Both the position numbers and the translations under genes were made by a program. A model generated the notes under the pieces. It saw only the letters and a program-made list of their open reading frames with translations. It ran no database searches and was not told where the DNA came from. A DNA stretch of 64,000 bases from Zanthoxylum bungeanum (taxonomy: Eukaryota; Streptophyta; Magnoliopsida; Sapindales; Rutaceae): assembly GCA_019454045.1 (NCBI GenBank), contig SKCR01021094.1, positions 124,001 through 188,000 of the forward strand. The letters are read 5' to 3'. Positions 1 through 11,714 of the stretch are shown here, one piece after another (within the stretch, counting starts at the first letter, position 1; every line of letters starts with the position of its first letter).

Positions 1-816
1 TAAAAAAAAAATAAAAAAAAAAAAAAGTCATCTAAGATCCGGTTATTAAGTCTGTAAGGGTGTTTTAACACCTAGTGCCCTAAAACCAACTGGTTTGGGA
101 GTCACTGGCCCAAAGCTCGCTACATGGATCAAAGATGCTGCAAAAATATATATATCTGAAGTCTGAGTAATTAAGTCCGTAGGGGTGTCTTAACACCTGG
201 TGCCCTAAAGCCAACTGGTTTGGGAGCCACCGACCCAACACTCGCTACATAGATGGAAGATATTGTATATAAATAAAAAATAGAGAAAAAATCAAAGAAA
301 AAAATCAGAAAAATGAGAAAAATTATTCCATTGCTATAAAAAAGGTGTGAAATCTGATAGAACTTTAGGACAAAAATATTACTCTCTTATCAACTGCACT
401 TATGACTGTTGTGGGCAAAAATGAGTTGATTAATTTTGTTGGCTGTGTATATGGAGAATGGTAAAAATAATCGGAGAATTTACTTATTCGGTAATTTAGA
501 ATAAACAAAACAACTAGTAACTTGGAGTAGAAGTTTCACCTGATTAGTCACTAACTTCTTTATTCTCTTTTCGCTTGTCTTTTTGCTTTTGTGTGCATTA
601 GTTTTAACTAACTTTTTACTTTTGTAAAACGTTTGTGGGTATCGTTGCTGTAAACCCTCACGAGACTACAACTCGTCCACTAGGGACACCTAGGGGTTTA
701 AAGGCTTGTTGCATATGCTAAACGCAACCGTGATCCCTACGAAAGTGGCTTAGTTTAATTTTAATTTTATTTTGGTGTTTTGCTCGAGGACTAGCAAAAT
801 ATTAGGTTTGGGGGTG
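1..816 (+). mobile_element. 3' internal end of Athila-like element A1
   Basis: Non-coding region just upstream of a 3' LTR. It matches the equivalent parts of A3 (about 62040-62836) and A2 (about 36409-37200, reverse). It holds two diverged copies of a roughly 110-base motif (about 30-130 and 155-250), each with a short hairpin built on GGTGT...ACACC. It ends in the polypurine tract GGTTTGGGGGTG (805-816), which primes plus-strand synthesis and abuts the LTR. The rest of this element lies left of the window. No ORF is supported here. Confidence 0.85.
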
Positions 817-2884
817 TGATGAGCGGAAAATATATCAATATTTACCGCCCCTTTTACTTAATATTTTGTTTAGTTTCTCGGGTTTGATGAACGTTTTGAT
901 ATGTTTTAGTTTATTTTGCAGATAAAATAATATCGGGACTCAATGAAATCATTTAGGACGAAATGTGGATCAAATAAGGGCAATTATTGGACTTGATATA
1001 TTAATTTTGGAGATTGGAAATTGAAAGGGCGTTTTGACGAAGTGCAGTTTTGGAAATTCCAGTTTTGCACATCTGTCGTATGTTGGGCATAACTTTTTAC
1101 TCAGATATCGGATTGAGCTGATTCAAGTGCCAGATTAAAGAAGACTCAAAGATCTACAACTTTGAAAGAGAAAATATTTTCGAATTCTGAAGATTTCATG
1201 ACCGAAATTGATGAACCATCCAGAAGTGTGTGGAGTGTAATTATTAAAAGTCATTATCAATCATTTTCAAAGCAAAATATTAATTAATTAATATTAATAA
1301 AAATTATCAAATCACACCAACAAACAAGATAAGAATTATTGGAGCAATTATGGATTTGGTGGAGTAATTAGTGGAGAAATTAATAATGTAATTGGTGGAG
1401 AAATTGATTGATGATTTGATGGTGGCAAAATTTTGCCTATAAATACCAAGCCATTTCATTTGTAAAATTCATACTTTCTTCTTTGAAATTCTTAATGAAT
1501 AAATAAGAAGATTGTATCTAGTTTGTTTATTTTTAGTTTTCAGTAATTAATTTTCAGTTTCGCACTTTCTTTTCTTTACTTTTCAGTTTTTACTTTCCGC
1601 AATTTACTTTTACGCACAGTACTTTTCTTTCTTTAATTTTTCAGTTTTTACTTTTCAGTAATGAGGAGGTAATTTCCCAAGCTAGGGTGAAAGGTAATTC
1701 TTTTACTGTTACTATTTAGATTAATCTCCCTTAAAAATAATATATTCACTATTTAAAATACTGATTAATAAAGGATACCGCTATATTGGTCGGTTGGCAA
1801 TTCAATTTAATCTGGTTTAAACCTGACTAATCAAGGATACCGCCAGATTGGTCGGTTGGTAAATTTATTTTGGTACCGCCTTTATGGCTGGATTATGGAC
1901 AAATTTTACCGCCTATATGGCTGGTTGGACTTAATTTGACTTAATCAGGATACCGCCAGATTGGTCGGTTGGTAAAATAATATCACAAGTTTATATATTA
2001 TTTTATGGGAGATATCTAAATAAGTAGTAGTAAAAGTAATTCCTTTTACCTTAGCATTTATTTTACTTTTTACTTTATGTCTTTTACTTTTCAGTATTTT
2101 TACTTTATGTCTTTTATTTTCAGTTATTAGTCCTAGTTATGTGTTGTAACTAAATAGTTATCTGGGGTTGTGATGAATTTCAATATCACCGGTTTATATA
2201 AGGGGTTAAATTATAGTTTGAGTAATATAATGATTTATTTATTGAGTCTTAATCTTAATGCTTTTTCATTAATTGGCCATTAATAAAATTGATCTGGTAA
2301 ATCTAAAATGAACTAGACATAGGGATTTTAGGTTTCAGCCTTAGACTCAATAGCCCACGATCTTCCTTGAGGATAGATAACCCTTTAATAGATTTCCTTA
2401 CAGGATAGGAATATACCTGTCGGGCGGGGGTAGCCATAATTGGAACTTAATCTTAATGAATCCAGGTAATTTGGTCGACATAGACATATGGTTCAATTGA
2501 GTTATACTGGGTATTTGTGTCTGACCATCGACAGATGCTTTCGCATAATTTCGTGTTCCAGGTTAAAAATCAATGTTTTACCCATCTATGTAATAATCAC
2601 TTCATCTTTAAAATGGTATTGGAAGAAATCACAACCCTAGATCTTTGTGTCTTTTGTATTTTCTTTAGTATTTTCTTTTGTCTTTTTATTATTTATTTAT
2701 TTAGTAAAGCCATTCAACCAATCAAACAAACATATCTCTCTTATCCATTTAATTAGATATTTGTAAATAAATAGATTCAACAATTAATAACAACAGTAGG
2801 AATTAAGTCCTCGTGGGATCGATATTTTTATACTACTTGAACGATACGTGTGCTTGCGTTATACGTGTGTGTTTACGCCGGTCA
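817..2884 (+). mobile_element. 3' LTR of element A1 (family A)
   Basis: The LTR runs from TGATGAGCGG to CCGGTCA, 2068 bases, and is homologous to the LTRs of A2 and A3. The TATA box TATAAATA is at 1438-1445, directly after the 14-base palindrome GGCAAAATTTTGCC (1424-1437). From about 1776 to 1975 it carries five short direct repeats of the ACCGCC...GGTYGG type. The conserved tail holds GTCCTCGTGGGATCGATA. The 79-aa ORF at 2517-2756 lies inside the LTR and is not thought to be a gene. The sequence after 2884 is the tail of another family-A LTR, so A1 inserted into an older relative; GTAGC (2885-2889) is the expected TSD. Confidence 0.88.
1424..1445 (+). promoter_or_regulatory. LTR core promoter: 14-bp palindrome plus TATA box
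   Basis: A perfect palindrome, GGCAAAATTTTGCC, is followed at once by TATAAATA. The same pair occurs in both LTRs of A2 and in the 5' LTR of A3. The TATA assignment follows from its place in the LTR and its conservation. Whether the palindrome binds a protein is not known. Confidence 0.65.
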
Positions 2885-3325
2885 GTAGCCATAATTGGAA
2901 CTTAAACTTAATGAATCCAGGTAATTTGGTTGACATAGACATATGGTTCAATTGGGTTATACTAGGTATTTACGTCTGACCATCGACAAGGCTTTCGCTT
3001 AATTTAGTGTTCCAGGTTAGTAAACACATATATTGCACAAACATGAAATAACCACTTCATCTTTTAAAAGATATTAGAAAGATTCACAACCCTAGATAGT
3101 TTCTTAATATTGATTTTTCTTAAACCTACTTCCGTGTAATTTTATTTACTTGTTTTAATTTTAAAGTCACCACCCAATCAAACAATCAATCCATTAGATA
3201 CTTGTAAACATTTAACTTCATAAATTGATAACAAAATATTTTAAGTCCTCGTGGGATCGATACTTTTTATACTACTTGAACGATATGTGCGCTTGCGTTA
3301 TACGCGTGTGATTACGCACCGGTCA
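2885..3325 (+). mobile_element. Truncated family-A LTR tail
   Basis: The last 441 bases of a family-A LTR. They start in the middle of the GTAGCCATAATTGG segment, which lies at about 2430 in the complete LTR, and end at CCGGTCA (3325). This is the downstream part of the LTR into which A1 inserted. It abuts the Tekay-like LTR fragment at 3326, so an older family-A element had itself inserted in that LTR. Confidence 0.8.
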
Positions 3326-4205
3326 GTAGGGGCTGAAACACGACGGTTATCGATAATCGGTTAAACACCGATAACAACCGTATTTTGCACATTTCTCAAC
3401 AACCGAAGGTCCGATTTGGACAAACGAAGTGTCCAAATCGCGTATCTCGACGTGGGGAAAATTTCGGTCCGGGAGGTGTCATACACGCGTGGAGCGCGTC
3501 CGGCGGCGGTCCAGCGGTAATGAATTCGTCTCGTCGAGGGGATGCTCTAGATGTGGTCACTTGTCCGAAACAGAGATCGAACGACGTCGAAAACTCACTT
3601 TCTCTCTTTGTCCAAGCACTTTCTCTCTCCAGATGTTTCACTCTCTACTAGTCTCGGTTTCTCTCTCTAAAATTCCATAAAATTTGCTCCCAACACTCCT
3701 TAGAATTTCCTTAACACTCTTTATTCAGTTGAAAAATTGATTCACCTTTTTAATCTATCCATTCAATATCTCAAAAATTCCCTCACCTAATCTTCTTCTT
3801 CATTTTTCATTACTTGTCATCAAAAGCAACCTCTACTTGACTTCATCATAAGATAGCTCTTGATATGCCATGAGCTCTAGTTCCGTAACAAAAAAAAAAT
3901 TTAGGGGACACCATGCATCATTTTCTTCCTCCATGTTGGCTACGATTGAAATTCTAAGAGGAGATACAAGCAGAAGCAGAAGAATTATTAATGTAATCAT
4001 GTGTGTCCAAAATGAAAAAGTTTAGATATAGGTCTTAGAAAGTGGGAGTGGTTGGTGATTTTATGGAGAAGAAAAGAGACAAAAGAAAATGGGTGTTTTG
4101 GGGATAAGAATTAATAATTTAGGTGGGGTTTGGTTAGGTTTGATTGTAATAAGAAGAATAATAAAAAAATATATATTATTAAGTTAAAAAAAATGAGGTA
4201 TTACA
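3326..4205 (-). mobile_element. 3' LTR fragment of Tekay-like chromovirus
   Basis: These 880 bases match 8733-9679, the matching half of the element's 5' LTR. On the minus strand the LTR starts with TGTAATACCTC at 4205, next to the polypurine-like AAGTTGGGTAGAT. The remainder is cut off by the family-A insertion at 3326. Relative to the 5' LTR it lacks a GC-rich stretch of about 60 bases near 3495. ORFs of 80-90 aa on both strands at 3385-3680 fall in this GC-rich LTR segment and have no support as genes. Confidence 0.82.
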
Positions 4206-4216
4206 ATCTACCCAAC

Positions 4217-5560
4217 TTACAAAAATTTCTTCCTCGAAATTTCTAAATCCTCGAACAGCTCAAGGTATTCTTCCCTCATATTCTGCTCCACTTCCCAAGT
4301 TGCCTTCTGAATGTGATGATTAGACCTCATGAACTCCACAAGAGGAACACATCTAGATCTCAACTCTTGAACCTTTCAATCTATGATCTTGACAGGCTTT
4401 CCTTATAAGTCAAGTTCTCACAAAGCTCCATCGGTTGACTCTCTAAAATGTGAGAAGGATCTGGTACAAAATTCTTTAGAACGAATATATGAAACACTTT
4501 ATGAATCCTTTCTAATTCCGGTAGTAATGCCAGATGATATGTCACTTTTCCTATTCTCTCCAAAATCTCAAAAGAACCAATACAGGTCGGCGAAAACTTT
4601 CTCTTCCAGGCAAACCTCACTACTCCCTCCCAATAAGAAACTTTCAAAAATACTATATCTCTAACTTGTAACTCAAGGTCATACCCCCTACTATTGACAA
4701 AACTCTTCCGTCGATTCTGCTCAACTAACAGTCTCGCTCGGATCAACCTGATCCTCTCAGATGTCATATCCACCAAGTCTGAGCCATGAATCTGCCTATC
4801 TCCAATCTCGCCCCAACAAACAAAAGTCTTACATCTCCTCTCTCGTAAACCCTTAAATGGAGTCATGCCGATACTAGTCAAAAAGCTATGGTTATAGGCA
4901 AACTCGAACAAAAGCAAATGTTCATCCCAACTCCCATTTAATGTCAAAACACACGATCTCAAAAATCTTCTAGCATCTGAATAGTCCGCTCCGACTGACC
5001 GTCAGTCTGAGGTGCTCGTAGAAATCTTTGATCCTATAGTCTTCAAGAAATTCTGCCGAAGATGAGAAGTAAATTCGACAACTCTATCTGATACAATCGA
5101 TAAGGGTACACTATGTAATCGTACAATCTACTCCACAAATACTTTTACAAGTTTCTCTGGTCCCCATATAACTCGAATGCTATAAAATGAGCAGATCTAG
5201 ACAATCGATCCACTACTACCCAAATTGCATCATAATCCTACTGTGTCCTCGGCAGCCCTACTACAAAATCCATCGCGATATTTTCCCAAGGCCACTCAGG
5301 TATAGGTAAAGGCTGGAGTAATCCGGCTGGATGTTGATGCTCTGTTTTATCTCGCTGACAAACCAAACACCGAGATATAAATACTGAAATCTCTCACTTT
5401 ATTCATGGTCACCAATATCCAGAATGCGTAAAATAAGGAATAATGTGAGCCTCATCCAAGATCTCATACTTGAGCATTCCAGAAGGTGGTATCACAACTC
5501 TATCACCAAATAGTTATACATCATCTGAACTCAATCTGAAAGTAGTAGTCTCAGTCTTCA
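4217..5560 (-). pseudogene. Tekay-type integrase, degenerate (end of pol)
   Basis: This is the 3' part of a chromovirus pol gene, whose integrase inserts element cDNA into host DNA. Read on the minus strand from about 5560, several frames give the RNase H/integrase linker, part of the HHCC zinc finger ([12 protein letters not shown]), the start of the catalytic core ([14 protein letters not shown], with DAIWVVVDRLSRSAHF after a stop) and the C-terminal domain. The longest open piece is 4381-4962, with SWDEHLLLFEFAYNHS, RRCKTFVCWGEIG and GSFEILERIGKVTYHLALLP. A frameshift near 4385 leads to a chromodomain-like tail (ATWEVEQNMREEYLELFEDL) that ends at 4217. Stops and frameshifts make it a pseudogene. 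The lineage call (Tekay/Del) rests on the C-terminal domain and the tail. Confidence 0.85.
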
Positions 5561-5569
5561 CAATCTATG

Positions 5570-7020
5570 CTCTCCATTTTTTTACCTCGTGCCACAACTT
5601 ACAAACCAACTATCCCATCTTCTAAAGAAAAGGCTTCACCTAGGGTCCTGCACAGACAACAGCTATAAAGAGCTTTTAGCAGTTTATGCAAAATCCACCA
5701 CCTTAAGATTCCCACTAGTGAAAAGAGGATTTGCATGTCCCTCATATTTCTACGTTACATCTTGTCACCATGACAATTATTATCCTTTCCAATTATGCAT
5801 GGATACTGAGAAAGTGTTTTTTCATGAAGAAATTATGTATCTTTTCCTATAAAGAGATGCATAATTTCTTAGTGAGTACCCAAATCTTCTTCCATGGCAT
5901 CCTCCTTTGTCGATCCTAACCTCTGTTCAAAATCTGCCAGAGCTAAGATGATATACCAAAAGCTTTGTAAATGGCCGTCACCGATCGAGCAGTTATAGAC
6001 TCTAAATATGTTCGAGACCTTTGGAGAGATATCTACGATTTTCTCATGAATCTCCATCTGCTCTTTTGCCTAAAGAGATTGCAATGGATACGTGGTGGCA
6101 ATAGTTCCTATAAACTTCATAATGTGGTGTTTCAATCTTAGAACCATTTGGAATGGAAAAACAGATGGTTTAATCCAATACAAAAATAATTATGCGATTG
6201 TTCACTGTAGATATAACAGATTCCATTCCACAATTTTCATCAACCGTCACGATTCCTTCAATCATTGCCAGTGGAGTCTCAGCACCTTGTTTGAACTCGG
6301 TTTCCTAAATGGATTTATTCTTGGACCAAGTCCAATCCATCCCAACTATCCTGGTATCTCAGAAGCCAGCCTTGTTGGTTTCCTCCCTTTATCAGTTAAT
6401 ATTTTGTATCGATGGTATGAACGCCATAAAAGTATTACTGTCTGGATCGAAACCATTACTCCAGAATGGTCGGATGACTATTCGCTCGTTTACCACCCAA
6501 TTCATCTTATTAGAATCATACCATCATGTCAACTCACTGATTGCACACTCATTAGTTGGCCATCCAGACCGAAGCTTAGAGTTTACTATGGATACGATGA
6601 TATTTTCCCAGAAGATATTACTTTCTGTCATTCCTGTGATCTTAGAGCTCTCTCCACAGGCTCAATCCGTCGAAGTCTAGAAAGCAATACCAATGATAGA
6701 GCTTGGAAACTCTTACTACTATCCGAAGAGTCATCTGGAAGTATCGTCATGGCTACAAAAAAATCAAGTTTCCTGACAGTCTTGAAATCCAAATCATCGA
6801 CGGTCTCATTCCCATGTCTCTACGTGTGAAACGTCAATGGGAAGATCATCAATTCGAAGATGATCATATCCTTGCAATGCAACCAAGTTGTTATATTCTA
6901 TAATGTGATCTTAACTGTTATATTTTGTTGCTTTGCTTGGTATTATAGCGTTTGTTTGCTTATATATAAGTGTCAACAAAGTCTTCTTTCTCATTTCTCG
7001 AACACCAAAATTCTAGTGTC
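5570..7020 (+). pseudogene. Unrecognised decayed coding-like sequence inside the chromovirus
   Basis: About 1.4 kb that is not chromovirus pol and sits where gag, protease and RT should be. It runs on the opposite strand to the element. Plus-strand open stretches overlap and hand over from one frame to another: 5589-5852, 6092-6829 (245 aa), 6309-6680 (123 aa) and 6703-6902 (66 aa). This suggests one or more old ORFs broken by frameshifts. Readable pieces include ARAKMIYQKLCKWPSPIEQ (about 5938-5995), SKYVRDLWRDIYDF (about 6005) and YKKIKFPDSLEIQIIDG (about 6740). After the last stop comes a TATATATAAG box (about 6960). I do not recognise the protein. It may be a captured host gene or an endogenous viral sequence; the nucleotide sequence alone does not decide. 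Confidence 0.35.
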
Positions 7021-7029
7021 TTCAACTTA

Positions 7030-7327
7030 CTAGCTCAAGTCAATGTTATAACTGCGTCATGAGGTTTATATTAGGTACAACCGTAGAAATCACGTTAGAT
7101 GCAGCTACATGAATATCGATGTGGGCAACTATCAAAACTACTGGAGGTAAAAGTCTAGAACCCTCGTTATCCTCAACGATCGGCGGAATACCAGATAAAG
7201 CTATATCAAATTCAAGATCTATCGACTAATTGCGAGGTCTCTCTGTACTATTTCTCGACATTCTCATGTATCGTCAAACTATCCCTCTCCCACGTTGAGT
7301 ATTAGATCCACGGCCACGTCCAGACAT
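7030..7327 (-). pseudogene. gag start of Tekay-like chromovirus
   Basis: The ATG at 7327 (minus) opens with MSGRGRGSNTQRGRG, an Arg/Gly-rich start seen in plant chromovirus gag proteins. Stop codons follow within about 20 residues and again later, and the reading is lost near 7030 where the unrecognised sequence begins. The start lies about 75 bases from the PBS. The rest of gag, the protease and RT are missing, so this copy could not move on its own. Confidence 0.65.
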
Positions 7328-7400
7328 TTTACTATGGACACAAAACTACCCTTTTAATATCCTCATCTAATGCAATGTGTCTACAGAACCTAAACTCTGA

Positions 7401-7412
7401 GCTCTAATACCA
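7401..7412 (-). other. Primer-binding site, initiator tRNA-Met type
   Basis: On the minus strand TGGTATTAGAGC lies four bases inside the 5' LTR end at 7417. It is one base away from the common plant PBS TGGTATCAGAGC, which pairs with initiator tRNA-Met. It fixes the element's orientation as minus. Confidence 0.8.
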
Positions 7413-7416
7413 AATC

Positions 7417-9679
7417 TGTCACGACCCCCTCCCTAGAGCGGGCCCAACCTTAGAAATAGGTTCGTGGACTTCTTTATCTCGAGCATTCTATATGTCAAAC
7501 CAACCAAACAAGTATGCACAATTAATACATCAAAAGTTACAATACATGAATTATACACAATTTTTATGGTTTACAACACAAGTCTAAAAATATGCAACTG
7601 ATGACTCAAATGTCTGGACCAACCCGAAAAACAACTGTGGCAAGTGGATCCAATTCTGGTACTGCTTCTGCTGTGCTCGCGAACTACCTGGAATGTTTGG
7701 AGGAAAATGAGAGTGAGCTAAAAGAGCTCAGCAAGTAAAGCACTCATACTCTCAACATGACCTCACCAATAAAATAGTGATATATATATATATATATGTA
7801 TATATAATATAATATATGAAAATAACAAATACTATAATATCATCTCAATAATCATCCCACAACAATACAAACATCCATCAAACATGGTTGCTAATCCGGG
7901 ACCAGTATAACAGTGGATTGAAACCAATGGGAGAGTACTTCATCACAACTCCCAAGGTTTCCCACCATATCATCCGTAAATATGAAGAGATATTATCCTG
8001 CAAAAAAATATCTTAATCATCCCGAAATATATGGAGATATTAACCTGTAAAAATATCTCATATTCGACCACTATTATACGAAACTCGGCAGCATAACGTA
8101 CAACACTCATCATCCAATACAATCATATCTCGCATCCAATCCATCAATCCCATCTCAATAATCATGAATTCATATTTCTCATGCTTTCATTTATCAATAT
8201 TTATATCTCCACAAAATATATATATATAAATAATTATATATTATATATATAACTTTAATTATACCAATATATTCATATATATGGACTTTCACAACAATCG
8301 TCAATCATCAAACAATTATGTTAATGGAATCATCGTCCAGTGTACTTACCTCTATCCATGAAAAAGCTCTTAATATGTCTATCTCCTCGCTAAAAATCTA
8401 AAAATATAAAATTACGATCAGATCCCTCGATTTTACCAAAATTATGATTTTATCCCTAAACTTTCTAAATTTCCATTTTAGCCCCTAAACTTTTCTAATA
8501 TGTCCGAATAGTCCTAAAACTCTTAAATATTACTATGTAACCCATAACAATCAGAATTTACAATTTTACCCTCTTAATATGCAAATATACAGTTAAGTCC
8601 AAAACTTTCAAATTCTATCATTTACACCCCCAAAACTGTAATAATCATATACCGAGCTCCAACAACCTCCAAATCTCACAACAAAAGAGCCACTGGTCAG
8701 CAAACATCTCAAGGATCACAAGGACGGTGGTGGTAGGGGCTGCAATACGGCGGTTATCGACGATCGGTTAAACACCGATAACAACCGTATTTTGCTCGTT
8801 TCTCAACAACCGAAGGTCTGATTTGGACAAACGAAGTGTCCAAATCGCGTATCTCGACGAGGGAAAAATTTTGGTCTGGGAGGTGTCATACACGCTTGGC
8901 GGCGCATGGAGCGCGTGTGCAGCAAATCACCGATGCGTGGCCGGCGCGTGAGGGCGCGTCCGGTGGTGGATCGGCGGTGGTACGGCGGCAATGAATTCAT
9001 CTCATCGAGGGAATGCTCCAGATGTGGTCACTTTCCAGAAACAGAGATTAGACGACGTCAAAAACTCACTTTCTCTCTATGTCCAAGCACTTTCTCTCTC
9101 CAGATGTTTCACTCTCTACTAGTCTCGGTTTCTCTCTCTAAAATTCCATAAAATTTGCTCCCAACACTCCTTAGAATTTCCTCAACACTCTTTATTCAGT
9201 TGAAAATTTGATTCACCTTATAAAGCTCTTCATTCAATCTCTCAAAAATTTCCTCACCGAATATTCTTCTTCATTTTTCATTATTTGTCATCAAAAGCAA
9301 CCTCCACCTGATTTCATCATAAGACAGCTCTTGATATGCCATGAGCTCTGGTTCCGTAGCAAAAAAAAAAAAAATAGGGGACACCATGCATCATTTTCTT
9401 CCTCCATGTTGGCTACGATTGAAATTATAAGAGGAGATACAAGCAAAAGCAGAAGAATTATTAATGTAATCATGGTGTGTCCAAAATGAAAAAGTTTAGA
9501 AATAGGTCTTAGAAAGTGGGAGTGGTTGGTGATTTTGTGGAGAAGAAAAGAGACAAAAGAAAATGGGTGTGCTGGGGATAAGAATTAATAATTTAGGTGG
9601 GGTTTGGTTATGTTTGATTGTAATAAGAAGAATAATAAAAAAAAAATATATTATTAAGAAAAAAAAATGAGGTATTACA
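7417..9679 (-). mobile_element. 5' LTR of Tekay-like chromovirus
   Basis: A complete 2263-base LTR that reads TGTAATACC...GTCGTGACA on the minus strand. Positions 8733-9679 match the 3' LTR fragment at 3326-4205. It has an AT dinucleotide run near 7770-7815, a GC-rich segment at 8880-8990 and CT-rich runs at 9070-9145. The flank ATAAT (9680-9684) would be the TSD, but its partner lies left of the window. Small ORFs at 8803-9000, 8906-9151 and 9208-9489 are LTR sequence. Confidence 0.85.
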
Positions 9680-10439
9680 ATAATGATCCAGAGAAAATTT
9701 AAAAATGATATACATTAGGAGATGTGTCTTTGGAATTGAACCTTCATTAGTAACTACTTATTGGATGTACCGATGGGTCAGTGTGTTTATAAGACATTGA
9801 ACTGTTCATCATATTTTGTAAATCAAGACAATAAGTATCACACATATCAAATTTTGACACCTTCGATTCATACAGTTGTGTTCATTTTGGTCCTGAACAA
9901 TCATGGATTCATAAGAGCTTTATAGAATTTAGCAATTTCATTCTCATTAATGGGACCCCACATTACTCCTATATAGGTGACAAAAACATTGTTAGTGTCA
10001 TTAAGAATGATTAGTCATTCATCCTTATCGTCACAGTATCATAACTTTCATTATCATATGAATAAGCAACTTGTCATGCCCCATCGCTTGAGTTTTACCC
10101 AACTAGTTTTCCACATTGAACCTAGACTTGAATTACCAAATTGCTAGGTGGGGTTTCCGCTAAGTTACTTCTCATTGTGTTGGCTTTAAGCCCATTCCTC
10201 TCGATAAATATAAAATTTACTCATTTCGCCTTTGATTTTACAAAATCAATGGAAATAATAACAGTCGAGATGATGTGTTTTATTGTGTTATGTCTACGTC
10301 ATATGTACCTCGACTTCCCATTATACATATGGCTATTTGCTCTCCCAATAGAAGCTATCTATACAGTCACAATGCACACATATAGTTGTCACAGGTTGAG
10401 GCCACATTGAAATATCTTCCAAAACCTTCTTTAGCCATT
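9680..10439 (+). other. Unidentified sequence upstream of the D1 3' region
   Basis: This stretch belongs to the DNA that the Tekay-like element entered and precedes the 3' untranslated part of element D1. It sits where the LOG-like gene sits in A2 and A3, yet I see no LOG similarity. An 89-aa ORF at 10141-10410 is hydrophobic and has no motif I know. Stops interrupt all longer frames. It may be a different, decayed cargo gene or unrelated flank. Confidence 0.3.
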
Positions 10440-11714
10440 TCGCTTCTTCAGCAACTTTATCTTCTTCTACTGTTTAAGACAATGAGGACAATGTATCATT
10501 TAGGTTTGGGGGAGGAAATTAGTTGATCAATACCTTGTTTTTAATTTGTGTGTTGTTTTTATTTTTAGTCCGAAATTTTTCGAAAAATATAAAAAAATTG
10601 AAAAATTTTCAAAAATTACAAAAATATTTTGCGTTTTTGTGTTTTTATGTTGACTAAAAAGGTGAGATTGGTAAGAGATAGCTGAGTAAGGAGTTTCCAA
10701 TCCTGAGACGTATCTCAAACATATTTTCGAACAAGTTAATTTTTGTTTACTTCCTTTTAAATTATTTAATGTGTGAATTCTCCATAAAACTAACTAAAAT
10801 GGATCTTCATATGCTCAGTTTACTGGTATTATCAACATACATAGAAACATGCGGACATGAGCTAAAATTGAAAAGTTTGTAATATTCAGTGCTCTAGTTT
10901 AATTGAAGGAAGCATCTCAAAAAGTAATGGAGTTAAAAAAAAATCTAAGATCCGAGTTATTAAGTCTGTAAGGGTGTTTTAACACCTAGTGCCCTAAAAC
11001 CAACTGGTTTGGGAGTCACTGGCCCAAAGCTCACTACATGGATCAAAGATGCTGCAAAAATATATATATCTGAAGTTTGAGTAATTAAGTCTGTAGGGGT
11101 GTCTTAACACCTAGTGCCCTAAAGCCAACTGGTTTGGGAGCCACCGACCCAACACTCGCTACATAGATGTAAGATATTGTATATAAATAAAAAAAATCAG
11201 AAAAATCAGAAAAATTATTCCATTGCTACAAAAAGGTGTGAATTCTGATAAAACTTTAGGACAAAAATATTACTCTCTTATCAACTGCACTTGTGACTGT
11301 TGTGGGCAAAAATGAGTTGTTTAATATTTTGTTGGCTGTGTATATGGAGAATGGTAAATATAATCGGAGAATTTACATATTCAGTAGTTTAGAAAGAAAG
11401 AAAACAACTAGTAACTTAAAGTAGAAATTCACTTGATTAGTCACTAACTTCTTTATTCTCTTTTCTCTTGTCTTTTTGCTTTTGTGTGCATTAGTTTCAC
11501 TACATTTTTACTTTTGTAAAATGTTTGTGGGTATCATTGATGTAAACCCTCACGAGACTACAACTCGTCCACTAGGGACACATAGGGGTTTAAAGGCTTG
11601 TTGAATATGCTAAATGCAACCGTGATCCCTACGAAAGTGGCTTAGTTAAATTTTATTATGTTATTTTATTTTGTGTTTTGCTCGAGGACTAGCAAAATGT
11701 TAGGTTTGGGGGTG
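10440..11714 (+). mobile_element. 3' internal end of element D1
   Basis: Homologous to the 3' regions of A2 and A3. It contains an internal polypurine tract (GGTTTGGGGGAGG, 10503-10515) after a GACAATGT segment, the duplicated hairpin motif (about 10944-11045 and 11070-11165) and the final polypurine tract (11703-11714) beside the LTR. No coding sequence is seen. It shows that families A and D share their 3' non-coding region. Confidence 0.8.

Noticed and set aside
2517..2756. 79-aa ORF with a hydrophobic stretch
   Set aside because: It is inside a family-A LTR, and the other LTR copies do not keep the frame.
3385..3680. ORFs of 81-88 aa on both strands near the chromovirus LTR, and 8803-9151
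   Set aside because: They fall in a GC-rich LTR segment and are not kept between the two LTRs.
10141..10410. 89-aa hydrophobic ORF as a membrane protein gene
   Set aside because: No motif, no copy elsewhere in the window and surroundings full of stops; kept only as an unassigned stretch.
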